From NCBI RefSeq assembly GCF_003063335.1, contig NZ_NERX01000001.1:868001-932000 (forward strand): a DNA stretch of 64,000 nucleotides, given 5' to 3'. Positions 46,601-55,232 of this stretch are shown here, piece by piece (position 1 is the stretch's first letter; each line of letters starts with the position of its first letter). The notes under the pieces are model-generated. The model saw nothing but the letters and a program-made list of their open reading frames with translations, was not told the DNA's origin and made no database searches. Source of the stretch: Limnohabitans sp. MMS-10A-192. GTDB taxonomy: Bacteria > Pseudomonadota > Gammaproteobacteria > Burkholderiales > Burkholderiaceae_C. The position numbers and the translations under genes were made by a program.

Positions 46601-49600
46601 TGTCTGAGAAGGTGCCCGAGGCTGTGCCGGTCAAGGACACTACGTCAGAGCCCAGGGCCGCCACGCTGGGCGTGCCGCTCAGCGTGGCTGCTGTGTTCGC
46701 GTCGTAGGCCTTGTTCGCAGCGCTCAGGCCCGTCACTGGCAGCGTCGCTGGCGTGATGATGAGATTGCCGCCGGTGATGTCATAACCTTGCTGGGTCGAA
46801 TAGTAACCGTTGTAAAAACCCGCATTTTTACCCGTGGCTGCCGCACCCAAAACCAGAGGGTTGACAGTCGTGAGTCCGCTCTGGGCAAGGCCGTTGTAGC
46901 TCACGCTGACATCAGGCGCATCTGCCAGCGTCAGTGGGGTGAGGAAACTGGTGAGCAAAGGTGACGTATGACCTTCATAGATGCGCCAAATGGCGCCGCT
47001 ACCGCCTGTGTTGGCAATGTTCCATCCTGCAAAGCTGGATGCTTGCATCATCTGGGAGGTGGTCAGGCCAGCCGCGCCAATCGTATCGCCAACATTGTCA
47101 TTGCTGCCGATACCTACCAAATGAATATCGCTGTTCCAGTAGCTGTTGTTGATAGCGCCAAAAGAGTGATGACCGACCAAACCGCCGACAGAACCGATGC
47201 CGTTGACGATTCCCGTCGCATAGCTGTTGCCGATCGTGGCACCGTAGTTGTACCCGACCAAACCGCCAACAGAATCGTTGCCTGTGACGCTACCCGTTGC
47301 ATAGCTGTTACTGATCACTAGAGAGTTGTAACCTACCAAGCCACCGACACTGTTGCCAGTGCCAGTGACGTTGCCCGTTGCATAGCTGTTGTTGATCGTG
47401 CCGGATGGGGCATAACCTACCAAGCCGCCGACACTACTGCCAGTGCCAGTGACGTTGCCCGTTGCATAGACGTTACTGATCGTGGTGGAACTGCTGTTAC
47501 CGACCAAGCCGCCGACACTGCCGCCGCCGGTGACGTTGCCCGTTGCATGGCTGTTGTTGATCTCGCTGAATGGGCTGTAACCGACCAAGCCGCCGACATT
47601 GTTGCCGCCGGTGACGTTGCCTGTTGCATAGCTGTTGCTGATCGCGCCGTTTTCGGCGTAACCCACCAAGCCGCCCACATAATTGCCGCTGGAGACGCTG
47701 CCGACGACGCTGCCGGTGGCATAGCTGCTGCTGATCTCACCAGACAGGGCATAGCCCACCAAGCCGCCGACATCATTGCTGCCGGAGACGCTGCCCGTCG
47801 CATAGCTGTTGCCGATCGTGGCACCGTAGTTGTACCCGACCAAGCCACCCACATAACTGTCGCTACCACTGACGCTGCCCGTTGCATAGCTGTCATTGAC
47901 CGCGCCGTAATAGTAATAACCTACCAATCCGCCGACGTTGTTGTTGCCGTTGACGCTTCCGGTCGCATAGCTGCTGCTGATCGTGCCGCCGTTGTTAATC
48001 CCTGCCAGCCCGCCGACATTATTGACGCCTGTGACGCTACCCGTTGCATAGCTGTTAGTGATCGTGGCATAGCTGTTGGTCCCGACCAAGCCACCGACAT
48101 AGTAAGAGCTGCCTGTGACGCTACCCGTTGCATGGCTGTCACTGATCGCTCCAGAGTTGTAACCTGCCAAGCCGCCGACACTGTTGCCGCCGGTGACGTT
48201 GCCTGTTGCATAGCTGTCACTGAGCGCTCCAGAGTTATAACCCACCAAGCCGCCGACACTGCTGCCGCCGGTGACGTTGCCTGTTGCATAGCTGTCACTG
48301 AGCGCTCCAGAGTTATAACCCACCAAGCCGCCGACACTGCTGCCGCCGGTGACGTTGCCTGTTGCATAGCTGTTGCTGATCGTTGAGGATATGTTGTTAC
48401 CGGCCAAACCGCCTACATCATTCTGGCCACTGACGCTCCCGGTCGCATAGCTGTGACTGATATACCCGGAGTTGAAGCCCACCAAGCCTCCAACCAATTG
48501 GGTGCCGCTGATGCTGCCGGTTGCATAGCTGTTGGTGATCGTGCCGTAATTGCTTCCTACCAAGCCACCGACATTTGTACCAATACCAGTGCCAGTCACG
48601 CTGCCCGTCGCATAGCTGTTGCTGATCGTGCCGCCGTAGTTGAAGCCCACCAAACTACCAACATCATTGCTGCCGGTGACGCTACCACCCACCAGACCAA
48701 CGTTTTGAATCAGCTTACCACTGGTTATCCCAAACAGCCCAACACTGGGTTGATCGGGAAGGTTGATCATCAGGTTGGAAATTGTGTGCCCCAAGCCGTC
48801 GAAAGTTCCAGTGAAGCGGTTTAGCCAGTTTTTACCCACAGGAACAAAACCTGCGCTACCCCACACATCACCGCCTGCTGTGGCTGCTGCATTGATGTTT
48901 TTGCTGAGGGTGTAGCTGGCCGAGGTGTCCATGGCCATCAATTGCAATTGGTGAGCATTGTTGATGCGGGTCGAGTATTCGGACGCGAGCATGGGGGTCG
49001 TTGCGCCGAGCACACCGCCCGCATTGTTCAACGAGCCATCGGCATTGACCATGACCCAGTTGTTGCCAGTTGCCCCGGGGGTGCTGGTGAAGTTAAAGCC
49101 CCCGAAATTTGCTGAGTTCTGCATCTGCGCATTGCTCAGGCCGGTCGCGCCGATCGGATCTCCAAAGCCAATACCTATCGGATGGGTATCGCTGTTCCAG
49201 TAGCTGTTGTTGATCGTGGTGCCGTAGTTGTGCCCGACCAAACCGCCGACATGGTCGCTGCCAGTGACGACACCCGTCGCATAGCTGTTGTAGATGGCGC
49301 CGTATTGGGCGTAACCCACCAAGCCACCGGTGCTATTGATGCCGGTGACGCTGCCCGTCGCATAGCTGTTGTTGATCGTGGCACCGTAGTTGTAGCCGAC
49401 CAAACCGCCGACTTTGTTGCTGCCAGTGACGACACCTGTCACATAACTGTTGTTGATCCCGCCGGAATAGGCTTGACCCACCAAGCCACCGACATCCATG
49501 CTGCCGTTGACGCTGCCTGTCGCATAGCTGTTGTGAATCGTGGCGTTCTCATTGAACCCAACCAATCCGCCGACTTGGTTGCCGCCGTTGACGCTGCCTG

Positions 49601-51950
49601 TCGCATAGCTGTTGTTGATCGTGGCGTAGTCGTTGAACCCTACCAATCCGCCTACTCTAGCGCTGCCGTTGACGCTGCCTGTCGCATAGCTGTCAGTTAT
49701 AGTGGCAAAGTTGTGGCGCCCTACCAAACCGCCGACATAATTACCAGTGGCAGTGACGCTTCCGATTGCATAGCTGTTGTTGATCGATCCGGACTGGTTG
49801 TAGCCTACCAGGCCGCCGACAAAATCACCCGTACCACTGACGCTTCCAGTTGCAAAGCTGTTGTTGATCGCGCCGTCCTGGATGAAACCGACCAAGCCGC
49901 CGACACGCTCGCTGCCAGTCACGCTGCCCGTCGCGTGGCTGTTGACGATATTCCCGGAGTTAGTGCCCACCAGGCCGCCGACAAATCGGTCGCCAATGAC
50001 GCTGCCCGTTGCATAGCTGTTCGTGATCGGGCCCCAGCTGCCCCCTAGTAAGCCACCGACATTATCACCAGTGCCAGTGACGCTGCCGGTCGCATAGCTG
50101 TTGCTGATCGCACCGATGTTGTAACCCGCCAAGCCACCGACATAATTGCTTCCGGTCACGCTGCCGCCAACCAGCCCAACGTTTTGTATCACCGCATAAT
50201 TGCTTGCGCCAAACAGGCCGACATTGGATTGATTGGGCCGGTTGATCGTCAGATTGGCAATCGTGTGCCCCAGGCCGTCGAATTTGCCGGTAAACGCAGT
50301 GTCGTAATCAACACCGATCGGCGTAAAGCCAGCACTGACCGCGCCCGCGGTGTTCCAAGCCGCTGTTGCGGCAGCATCAATGTTGCCGCCGAGTGCGTAG
50401 TTGCCTGCAAGGTTGGCCGTTAGCGCCATGCCCTGCAAAGTTGCCGTCGCTGGCGCTGTCGCAGCATCAGTCTGCGCGCCCAGTTGGGTGATGACGGTGT
50501 AGTTTGTGATGACTCCGTCTGAGCCGAGCAAGGTGCTGAAATGGGGTCCGGCAGGCAGGTTCACCTGTGCGCCATTATTCAAGCTGTAGGTGCTGGTGTT
50601 GTTCAGCGCGACGGCACCCTGTCCATACTGAAGCGCCAAGCTGGCCGTACCCGATCCAAACAGACTGGCGTTGATGTTGATGTTGTTTTGCGCGTTGAGC
50701 GTCAGCTTGTTGGCGTTCCATGTCACAGGCGCATTGACGTGAATGTCACCCGGGTCGCCGCCGCTCAAGGCGTCCGTGGCAATTGTCACGTTAGACGTAC
50801 CGAGGCTTGCGCCCAGGGTCAAGGCGCCAATGCCGCTGGTCGTCAGCGCGTCAGCTCCCGCAGAGATGGTGAAGTCGGTCGGGTCAATCAGCCACGTTCC
50901 CGCCAAGCCCATGGCTGCAGCGGTGGTGATTTTGGCTGCGTCAGCCACAGTCACACGCGCAGCACTGGTCTCAATGAAACCGCCGTTGCCTCCGTTCGGT
51001 GCGCTGGCGTCGAGGGTACCCGCGACGTTCACTGTCCCGTTTTGCATGCCGCCCAGCAGCGTGATGGTGCCGCCTTGCTGGTTCAGCGTGCGCGCCTCAA
51101 TCACACCGGTGTTGTTGACCACGCTGGCCAAAAGAGATTTCGCCGCACCCGCCGTCATCAATACTTTGCCACCATCGGACTGAATCAAGCCCCCGTTTTC
51201 AACCAAGGTATTGAGCACACTTTGATCCACCACCATGCGCACCAAGTTGCTGCCGTTGAAGCTCAGCGTGATGGCGCTGCCCGCACCCAGAGCGACCGTG
51301 CCCAGTTGTGCAGAAATAACGCCCTGGTTGCTGACGTGATGGCCCAACAGCGCCACATAGCCACCGTTGGCGGCAGTGATCTTGCCGAGGTTGATGACTT
51401 TGCCGTTGCCGGTGCCGGCAAAGCTGGTTGTACTTCCCGTGCCGCTGGTGATGTCAAGCGTTGAGGCCACCAAGCCGCCGACGTTGACTTGCGCCTCAGC
51501 ACCAAAAATCACCCCGTTCGGGTTGATCAAAAAAACCTGACCATTGGCCTTCAAGTTCCCCAAGATTTGACTGCCGTTGGTGTCGAAAATTTTGTTGACG
51601 GCAATGGCTGTGGCGCCAGGCTGAACAAAGTTCACCTTCTCATTGGTGCCGACGTTGAAACTTTTCCAGTCGATTGACAGGTTTTGCGTCGATTGGTGGA
51701 TGGTGGTTGTCTGGCCTGACTGTGCAATGGTGCCAGCGCCAAAAGTCACCTGCCCCCCTGCAGGTGCAGCATGGACCATCTGCAATCCAGCTGATCCGGT
51801 CACCAGGCCCGCAACAAGTGCGGCCAGGTTCAGCCTGCGTTTGGCAGAGACGATCGAGCGTGAAGACTTGCTGTGGCCCTTGGCGTTCTCTGCCACCGCC
51901 ATCCACATTTGGAGGGCTTCATTCCAGACGATCCGATGGACTTTATTCAT
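43647..51950 (-). CDS. Giant TpsA exoprotein with GLUG and YDG repeat arrays
   Basis: A 2767-residue filamentous-haemagglutinin-type adhesin. Domain order: ESPR extended signal (MNKVHRIVWNEALQMWMAVA, cleavage near VHA/APA about residue 62); TPS secretion domain with FLINPNGVIFG (NPNG at 143-146); GLUG array 1 with 12 repeats (about 597-923); a linker; GLUG array 2 with 19 repeats (about 1097-1603); a linker; 11 copies of an 86-residue YDG-type repeat (about 1734-2679, LPVTGLSAANKAYDAxTAA); and a Gly/Ser/Ala-rich 88-residue tail. No VENN motif or C-terminal toxin domain is seen, so an adhesin rather than a CDI toxin is inferred. It is translationally coupled to tpsB and divergent from a two-component system. 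Confidence 0.94.
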   Translation of the reverse strand: MNKVHRIVWNEALQMWMAVAENAKGHSKSSRSIVSAKRRLNLAALVAGLVTGSAGLQMVHAAPAGGQVTFGAGTIAQSGQTTTIHQSTQNLSIDWKSFNVGTNEKVNFVQPGATAIAVNKIFDTNGSQILGNLKANGQVFLINPNGVIFGAEAQVNVGGLVASTLDITSGTGSTTSFAGTGNGKVINLGKITAANGGYVALLGHHVSNQGVISAQLGTVALGAGSAITLSFNGSNLVRMVVDQSVLNTLVENGGLIQSDGGKVLMTAGAAKSLLASVVNNTGVIEARTLNQQGGTITLLGGMQNGTVNVAGTLDASAPNGGNGGFIETSAARVTVADAAKITTAAAMGLAGTWLIDPTDFTISAGADALTTSGIGALTLGASLGTSNVTIATDALSGGDPGDIHVNAPVTWNANKLTLNAQNNININASLFGSGTASLALQYGQGAVALNNTSTYSLNNGAQVNLPAGPHFSTLLGSDGVITNYTVITQLGAQTDAATAPATATLQGMALTANLAGNYALGGNIDAAATAAWNTAGAVSAGFTPIGVDYDTAFTGKFDGLGHTIANLTINRPNQSNVGLFGASNYAVIQNVGLVGGSVTGSNYVGGLAGYNIGAISNSYATGSVTGTGDNVGGLLGGSWGPITNSYATGSVIGDRFVGGLVGTNSGNIVNSHATGSVTGSERVGGLVGFIQDGAINNSFATGSVSGTGDFVGGLVGYNQSGSINNSYAIGSVTATGNYVGGLVGRHNFATITDSYATGSVNGSARVGGLVGFNDYATINNSYATGSVNGGNQVGGLVGFNENATIHNSYATGSVNGSMDVGGLVGQAYSGGINNSYVTGVVTGSNKVGGLVGYNYGATINNSYATGSVTGINSTGGLVGYAQYGAIYNSYATGVVTGSDHVGGLVGHNYGTTINNSYWNSDTHPIGIGFGDPIGATGLSNAQMQNSANFGGFNFTSTPGATGNNWVMVNADGSLNNAGGVLGATTPMLASEYSTRINNAHQLQLMAMDTSASYTLSKNINAAATAGGDVWGSAGFVPVGKNWLNRFTGTFDGLGHTISNLMINLPDQPSVGLFGITSGKLIQNVGLVGGSVTGSNDVGSLVGFNYGGTISNSYATGSVTGTGIGTNVGGLVGSNYGTITNSYATGSISGTQLVGGLVGFNSGYISHSYATGSVSGQNDVGGLAGNNISSTISNSYATGNVTGGSSVGGLVGYNSGALSDSYATGNVTGGSSVGGLVGYNSGALSDSYATGNVTGGNSVGGLAGYNSGAISDSHATGSVTGSSYYVGGLVGTNSYATITNSYATGSVTGVNNVGGLAGINNGGTISSSYATGSVNGNNNVGGLVGYYYYGAVNDSYATGSVSGSDSYVGGLVGYNYGATIGNSYATGSVSGSNDVGGLVGYALSGEISSSYATGSVVGSVSSGNYVGGLVGYAENGAISNSYATGNVTGGNNVGGLVGYSPFSEINNSHATGNVTGGGSVGGLVGNSSSTTISNVYATGNVTGTGSSVGGLVGYAPSGTINNSYATGNVTGTGNSVGGLVGYNSLVISNSYATGSVTGNDSVGGLVGYNYGATIGNSYATGIVNGIGSVGGLVGHHSFGAINNSYWNSDIHLVGIGSNDNVGDTIGAAGLTTSQMMQASSFAGWNIANTGGSGAIWRIYEGHTSPLLTSFLTPLTLADAPDVSVSYNGLAQSGLTTVNPLVLGAAATGKNAGFYNGYYSTQQGYDITGGNLIITPATLPVTGLSAANKAYDANTAATLSGTPSVAALGSDVVSLTGTASGTFSDKNVGTAKTVATAGVSLSGADAGNYTLVQQSLTANITPATLPVTGLSAANKAYDASTAATLSGTPSVTALGSDVVSLTGTASGTFSDKNVGTAKTVATAGVSLSGADAGNYKLVQQALTANITPATLPVTGLSAANKAYDAGTAATLSGTPSVTALGSDAVSLTGTATGTFSDKNVGTAKTVATTGVGLSGADAGNYTLVQQSLTANITPATLPVTGLSAANKAYDAGTAATLSGTPSVTALGSDVVSLTGTASGSFSDKNVGTAKPVATTGVSLGGADAGNYTLVQQSLTANITPATLPVTGLSAANKAYDASTAATLSGTPSVTALGSDAVSLIGTASGTFADKNVGTAKTVATTGVGLSGADAGNYTLVQQALTANITPATLPVAGLSAANKAYDAGTAATLSGTPSVTALGSDAVSLTGTASGTFADKNVGTAKTVATTGVGLSGADAGNYTLVQQSLTANITPATLPVTGLSAANKAYDANTAATLSGTPSVTALGSDAVSLTGTASGTFSDKNVGTAKTVATTGVGLSGADAGNYTLVQQSLTANITPATLPVTGLSAANKAYDASTAATLSGTPSVTALGSDVVSLTGTASGTFADKNVGTAKTVATTGVSLSGADAGNYTLVQQSLTANITPATLPVTGLSAANKVYDAGTAATLSGTPSVTALGSDVVSLTGTASGTFADKNVGTAKTVATAGVGLSGADAGNYTLVQQALTANITPATLPVTGLSAANKAYDAGTAATLSGTPSVTALGSDVVSLTGTASGTFSDKNVGTAKTVATTGVGLSGTDAGNYTLVQQALTANITPATLPVTGLSAANKAYDAGTAATLSGTPSVTALGSDAVSLTGTASGTFADKNVGTAKTVATTGVSLSGADAGNYTLVQQALTADITAVQSAVPFPVQIASGAPILLITSPVDSPAVSAESNPGVVANTGEDAGATTAQLSGTGAGKKSARPVNYQLAIGGSSGVAVMGGGVKLP
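43913..46750 (-). repeat. 11 tandem 258-bp repeats in tpsA
   Basis: Eleven consecutive 258-bp units with near-identical sequence encode 86-residue YDG-type modules. They differ mainly at a few sites: AYDA(N/S/G)T, GSD(A/V)VS, TF(S/A)DKNV, GV(S/G)LSG and QQ(S/A)LTAN. The different combinations of the same alternatives suggest shuffling by recombination or gene conversion. Confidence 0.95.
47140..48700 (-). repeat. GLUG repeat array 2 in tpsA (19 units)
   Basis: Nineteen repeats of about 23-28 residues of the form GGLVGYN-x-I-x-NSYATGSVTG. Units 5 and 6 of the array are identical (GGLVGYNSGALSDSYATGNV), a sign of recent duplication. Confidence 0.88.
49180..50170 (-). repeat. GLUG repeat array 1 in tpsA (12 units)
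   Basis: Twelve GLUG-type repeats of about 23-26 residues. The array is followed by a segment related to the one that precedes array 2 (both contain GLGHTI, NLMI/NLTI and VGLFG), so the two arrays seem to be duplicated blocks. Confidence 0.87.
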
Positions 51951-52260
51951 GTTGGCAGTGCACAGTTACAGTCAGAAACTCCACGCATCAAGACTGTCTC
52001 AATGCAACTCGCAGGCAAAGATGCACAGCGTATGTCTACACCAGTAGGATTTTTGGTCTTATCGATTTTCATAAATTGCGCTTCATTGATAATTTGCACT
52101 TTATGAGTTAGGCAGTCCTTTGAAAATCGCATGAAAAAGGTATTCACTCGAATTTTTATTTTTTGATGATTTTTTCTACTCACATGGAAATGTGATTTAC
52201 CAAAAATAAATAAACTTAGACAATCTTTAAAATTATTTTTTACATTTAAGCCGAGCCCTC
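51951..52260. other. 310-bp divergent intergenic region between tpsA and the response regulator
   Basis: The half next to the response regulator (52130-52250) is strongly AT-rich and must hold the promoters for tpsA (minus) and the two-component system (plus). I could not fix a clear -35/-10 pair. A 19-bp sequence at 52094-52112 recurs at 58590-58608. No RNA gene is recognised. Confidence 0.6.
52094..52112 (+). repeat. Short shared sequence, copy 1
   Basis: TTGCACTTTATGAGTTAGG. Copy 2, with C for T at one position, is at 58590-58608. It could be an IS-end remnant or a shared regulatory site. Confidence 0.5.
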
Positions 52261-52923
52261 GTGCAATCCATTGCCATCTCAAACGTCCTGTTGGTTGAAG
52301 ACGATCTGGTGTTCCAGAAGAACTTTGTGCGGGTCTTTGAGCACATGGCGGGGGACTGGAAAATACAAGCATTCCAAGATGGTGCAAGTGCTTTGGAAGC
52401 CTTGGCAAAGCCGAATTTAAAATTCAACTTGGCACTCATTGACATAGGCTTGCCCGATATCTCAGGCATTGATGTGATCGCTGCGGTACGTCAGCGGTTT
52501 GCCGAGTTGCCGATTTTGGTCACCACCGCCTTCACGGCCGAAGAAACTTTTTTGTCGGCCATTCGCGCAGGGGCCAACGGTTATTTGCTCAAAGGCGGCA
52601 CCGACGCGGCCTTGGGTCACTCGATTGAATTGGTGCTGCAAGGCCAATACCCTGTGAGCCCAGCTTTGGCCAGACATTTGTTCAGGTTGGCAGGGGCGCC
52701 CAACGCCATGGCCTTGTCAAACAAATTGAACCTCTCACAACGCGAGCTGGAATTGCTCCAGCTCATTGCCAAAGGGTGCAGCTATGCCAGTTGCGCCGAT
52801 GTCATGAACATTTCACTTTCTACGGTTCAAACGCACATTCGCAACATGTACCGCAAGCTGGAAGTTTGCAACCAACGGCAAGCCATCACCAAGGCGCAGT
52901 CTGCAGGGCTGCTGAATATTTGA
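52261..52923 (+). CDS. NarL-type response regulator of the TPS locus
   Basis: A 220-residue regulator. The receiver has VEDD at the acidic pocket, phospho-acceptor Asp61 in ALIDIGLPD, Thr in LVTTAFTAEE and Lys in YLLKGGTD. The C-terminal LuxR-type HTH contains LSQRELELLQLIAKGCSYAS and STVQTHIRNMYRKLEV. The start codon is GTG at 52261. It is divergent from tpsA and coupled to the sensor kinase gene that begins 2-3 nt after its stop, so the adhesin is its likely target. Confidence 0.88.
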   Translation: MQSIAISNVLLVEDDLVFQKNFVRVFEHMAGDWKIQAFQDGASALEALAKPNLKFNLALIDIGLPDISGIDVIAAVRQRFAELPILVTTAFTAEETFLSAIRAGANGYLLKGGTDAALGHSIELVLQGQYPVSPALARHLFRLAGAPNAMALSNKLNLSQRELELLQLIAKGCSYASCADVMNISLSTVQTHIRNMYRKLEVCNQRQAITKAQSAGLLNI

Positions 52924-52925
52924 TT

Positions 52926-54761
52926 GTGTTTTACCGCCTTGCGCTTTGGACTTTTCTGGCCCTGTGTTTGCTGAACGCTGGAGGGGTACAGGCGGCCAAG
53001 CCAGAACAGCCCCCGACCGAGCTGAAGCTGGCGTTGATGAAGGGACTGGGTCCTGAGAAAGTTGTGAACTTGCCGCACATGATGGCGGCCACAGACTTTG
53101 AACCCAAGGGCAGTCTGGTCAGTTACAAGCTGCAGATAGACCTGCCTACTTTGCCAGAAGAGCCCCTGGCCATTTATGTGCCCAAAATGTCTTTGGCCGG
53201 CAATGTCTCTGTGAACGGACAATTTTTTGGTGCCTGTGAGCCTGGGCAACTCCAAGAGGTTCGCTGTTTGCATCTCCCCTATTTGATCGATATTCCCATC
53301 TCTTTTTGGAAACTTGGCACCAACGACATTCGGTTTGAAATTTACGCCAATGCGCGTCAAAGCAATGGCTTGTCGAGCGTCTGGGTCGGTCATTTTGAAA
53401 CGCTGCACAGACGTTTCTTTCTTTGGCAATACTGGCTTCAGGTAGACCTGATGACGGGGCTGAGCTGGTTGTCCGGCTTGCTGGGCGTGATGGCTTTGGC
53501 AGTGGGTGTCGTGTTGCGCAAGGATTCTGTGTATTTTTGGTTTGGCCTGACCAGCCTGGCCAACGCCGTTGCAACGAGCAGTGTCGTCATGAGCCGACCG
53601 ATGATGGATCTGGATGTGTTCAGCTGGATTGTCTTTGCCAGTCGCTTCGCGTCAGGGCACTTGTTGCTCTTGATGTTCGCTTCTTTTTTCGAAAGGCTCA
53701 AGCCTCGGATTTACTGGGGTGTGCTGGCCTACACCGTGCTCTCGGTGGCCCTCATCGGCTTGTCTGACAGCAACCGCACACTGCTGACAACGCTTTATCT
53801 GCCGCTTTTGCTGGCTATCTTTTTGATGCCCGCATTGATGCTTTACTGGACCTGGAAATCGCGAGAGATCACCCATATTTTTGCAACCACCATGATGGCG
53901 CTGATCACGGTGGCCATCAGCTTAGACTGGCCGAGGTTCACGGGTAAATCTGCCTTTGTCGGTATGTATTTCATTCCTTATGCGTACAGCGGAATCTTGT
54001 TCATGTTTGGCAGCATGTTGTTCTCCTTGTTGGTTTTTGCTTTGATCAGCTCACAAAACCAGAGTGCAGAGCTGGAGATGAAGGTTAAACAACGCACGGC
54101 TGAACTCAATGCGCTGCATGACCAGTTGCTGAATACAGAAATAGACCGATCAAGAATACAAGAGCGTCAGCACATGCTGCAAGACATGCACGATGGCTTT
54201 GGCTCACAGTTGGTCATTGCCAAAATGATGGTCGAGCAAAACCAGATGTCTCAAGAAGCTCTGGGGCGCTTGCTTGAAGAGAGCATCGGAGACCTTTACT
54301 TGCTTGTGGATACATTGGGCAACAGTGACAATTACTTGCCCAATGCGCTGGTTGATTTCAGATTCAGGACACAACAACGGCTGGCTGGCACGTCCCTGAA
54401 ACTCCACTGGAATCTGCAAGTGGACCATGCACCTGAAGTCTCACCCAAAGTGGTTTTGCAAATCCTGAGACTGGTCCAAGAAGCGCTAAACAATGCGCTC
54501 AAACATGCCAAAGCTACCAACATCCATCTCGACTTTACCTATGACGCAGTGGGATCTCAGTTGACGGTTTCAGTGGCAGACGACGGTGTTGGCATCAGCG
54601 AAAAAACGGTTCGTGGGCAAGGTCAAAAAAACATGATGGCACGCGCACGCACGACGGGCGGCAAGCTCAGCGTGACCAACAGCAATCTGTCTTTTTCCAA
54701 CAGTCAACCGGGTACTCTGGTTCAGCTTGTTGTACCGCTGCATCCGCTTGGTTCTGTGTAA
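52926..54761 (+). CDS. 7TM sensor histidine kinase (NarX/HisKA_3-type)
   Basis: A 611-residue kinase. The signal peptide runs to GGVQAA, then a periplasmic beta-rich domain (about 25-165, jelly-roll-like as in 7TMR-DISM sensors), then seven hydrophobic segments (about 170-385), a short coiled coil (SAELEMKVKQRTAELNALHD), a HisKA_3 phospho-acceptor helix with QDMHDGFGSQL, and an HATPase domain (QEALNNALKHA, VADDGVGI). The start is GTG at 52926 (or TTG at 52920 overlapping the regulator's stop). The longer open frame from 52776 overlaps the regulator and is rejected. The ligand is unknown; carbohydrate is a common guess for DISM domains. Confidence 0.86.
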   Translation: MFYRLALWTFLALCLLNAGGVQAAKPEQPPTELKLALMKGLGPEKVVNLPHMMAATDFEPKGSLVSYKLQIDLPTLPEEPLAIYVPKMSLAGNVSVNGQFFGACEPGQLQEVRCLHLPYLIDIPISFWKLGTNDIRFEIYANARQSNGLSSVWVGHFETLHRRFFLWQYWLQVDLMTGLSWLSGLLGVMALAVGVVLRKDSVYFWFGLTSLANAVATSSVVMSRPMMDLDVFSWIVFASRFASGHLLLLMFASFFERLKPRIYWGVLAYTVLSVALIGLSDSNRTLLTTLYLPLLLAIFLMPALMLYWTWKSREITHIFATTMMALITVAISLDWPRFTGKSAFVGMYFIPYAYSGILFMFGSMLFSLLVFALISSQNQSAELEMKVKQRTAELNALHDQLLNTEIDRSRIQERQHMLQDMHDGFGSQLVIAKMMVEQNQMSQEALGRLLEESIGDLYLLVDTLGNSDNYLPNALVDFRFRTQQRLAGTSLKLHWNLQVDHAPEVSPKVVLQILRLVQEALNNALKHAKATNIHLDFTYDAVGSQLTVSVADDGVGISEKTVRGQGQKNMMARARTTGGKLSVTNSNLSFSNSQPGTLVQLVVPLHPLGSV

Positions 54762-54860
54762 ATCGATCAAGGCCATTGCGCCAGGCGCTGGGCATGAAAA
54801 CACCTGCTGAGGCTTACGCATCAGCAGCCTGACCTGTGCAGTTTCCGCTGGGTCAATACA

Positions 54861-54955
54861 GTTGCGCTGGTGCGTAATTTACGCGAGGCGCAACTCTGAG
54901 GGTGTCACCGACAGAAGGAACGAAAAGTAGAAAAGAAAAAAGCCCGTGAGACGGA
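54861..54955. repeat. Hairpin-bearing intergenic repeat, copy 2
   Basis: Direct repeat of 40168-40244. It has the same GTTGCGC/GCGCAAC outer and GCGTAA/TTACGC inner palindromes and the same GGGTGTCACCGACAG, with a roughly 10-nt insertion before GTAGAAAAG. Confidence 0.75.
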
Positions 54956-54969
54956 TCTCACGGGCTTTG
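54941..54969. terminator. Bidirectional terminator
   Basis: A 10-bp perfect stem AGCCCGTGAG/CTCACGGGCT with a 6-nt loop, preceded by an A-run and followed by TT. It can end the two-component transcript. Confidence 0.75.
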
Positions 54970-54973
54970 CTCT

Positions 54974-55072
54974 GGCGGGGCAGAACATGCTTCATCACAA
55001 ACCGCCTAAGTTTCCCAAGGACAAGCCGATTAAGCACTTGGGGTTTAAGTCTGCATTCTAAATGTTGAGACA
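54974..55072. repeat. 99-bp repeat, copy 1 (left flank of the chromate module)
   Basis: From GGCGGGGCAGAA to AAATGTTGAGACA. Copy 2 at 60003-60101 has the same length and orientation, about 80 percent identical by eye, with shared blocks AACCGCCTAAGTTT, CTTGGGGTT and CATTCTAAATGTTGAGACA. It is possibly a transposon-end remnant. Confidence 0.75.
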
Positions 55073-55232
55073 TCTTCTTGTTAAAAGAGTTTTCAGAACA
55101 TCTGTGTTGAAGTTATCCAGAATTTGAAGCTGATAGGTCGCTCCACTGTGCCCTTTCGACCCAAAGCGGACGTTTGCTCATCCAATAAAAGTTTATTAAT
55201 TTAACCTCCAGTTTTTTGATGTGTATACCTCG

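Noticed and set aside
43913-46750. CRISPR array
   Set aside because: The repeats are 258 bp long, contiguous, in frame and without spacers; they encode protein modules.
43881-48824. Repeated plus-strand frames opposite tpsA, some with similar sequences every 258 bp
   Set aside because: They only mirror the repeat structure of tpsA; the minus-strand frame is one continuous protein with ESPR, TPS, GLUG and YDG domains.
43647-51950. CdiA-type contact-dependent inhibition toxin
   Set aside because: No VENN-like boundary, no C-terminal toxin domain and no small immunity gene after it; tpsB follows directly.
52776-52925. Sensor kinase start at 52776
   Set aside because: The first 50 codons overlap the response-regulator gene in another frame; the GTG at 52926 gives a proper signal peptide.
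54879-55073. 64-codon minus-strand frame in the 99-bp repeat region
   Set aside because: It reads through a bidirectional terminator and a hairpin repeat, and the counterpart at 60.0 kb is interrupted. It is treated as a repeat, possibly a former coding fragment, not a gene.
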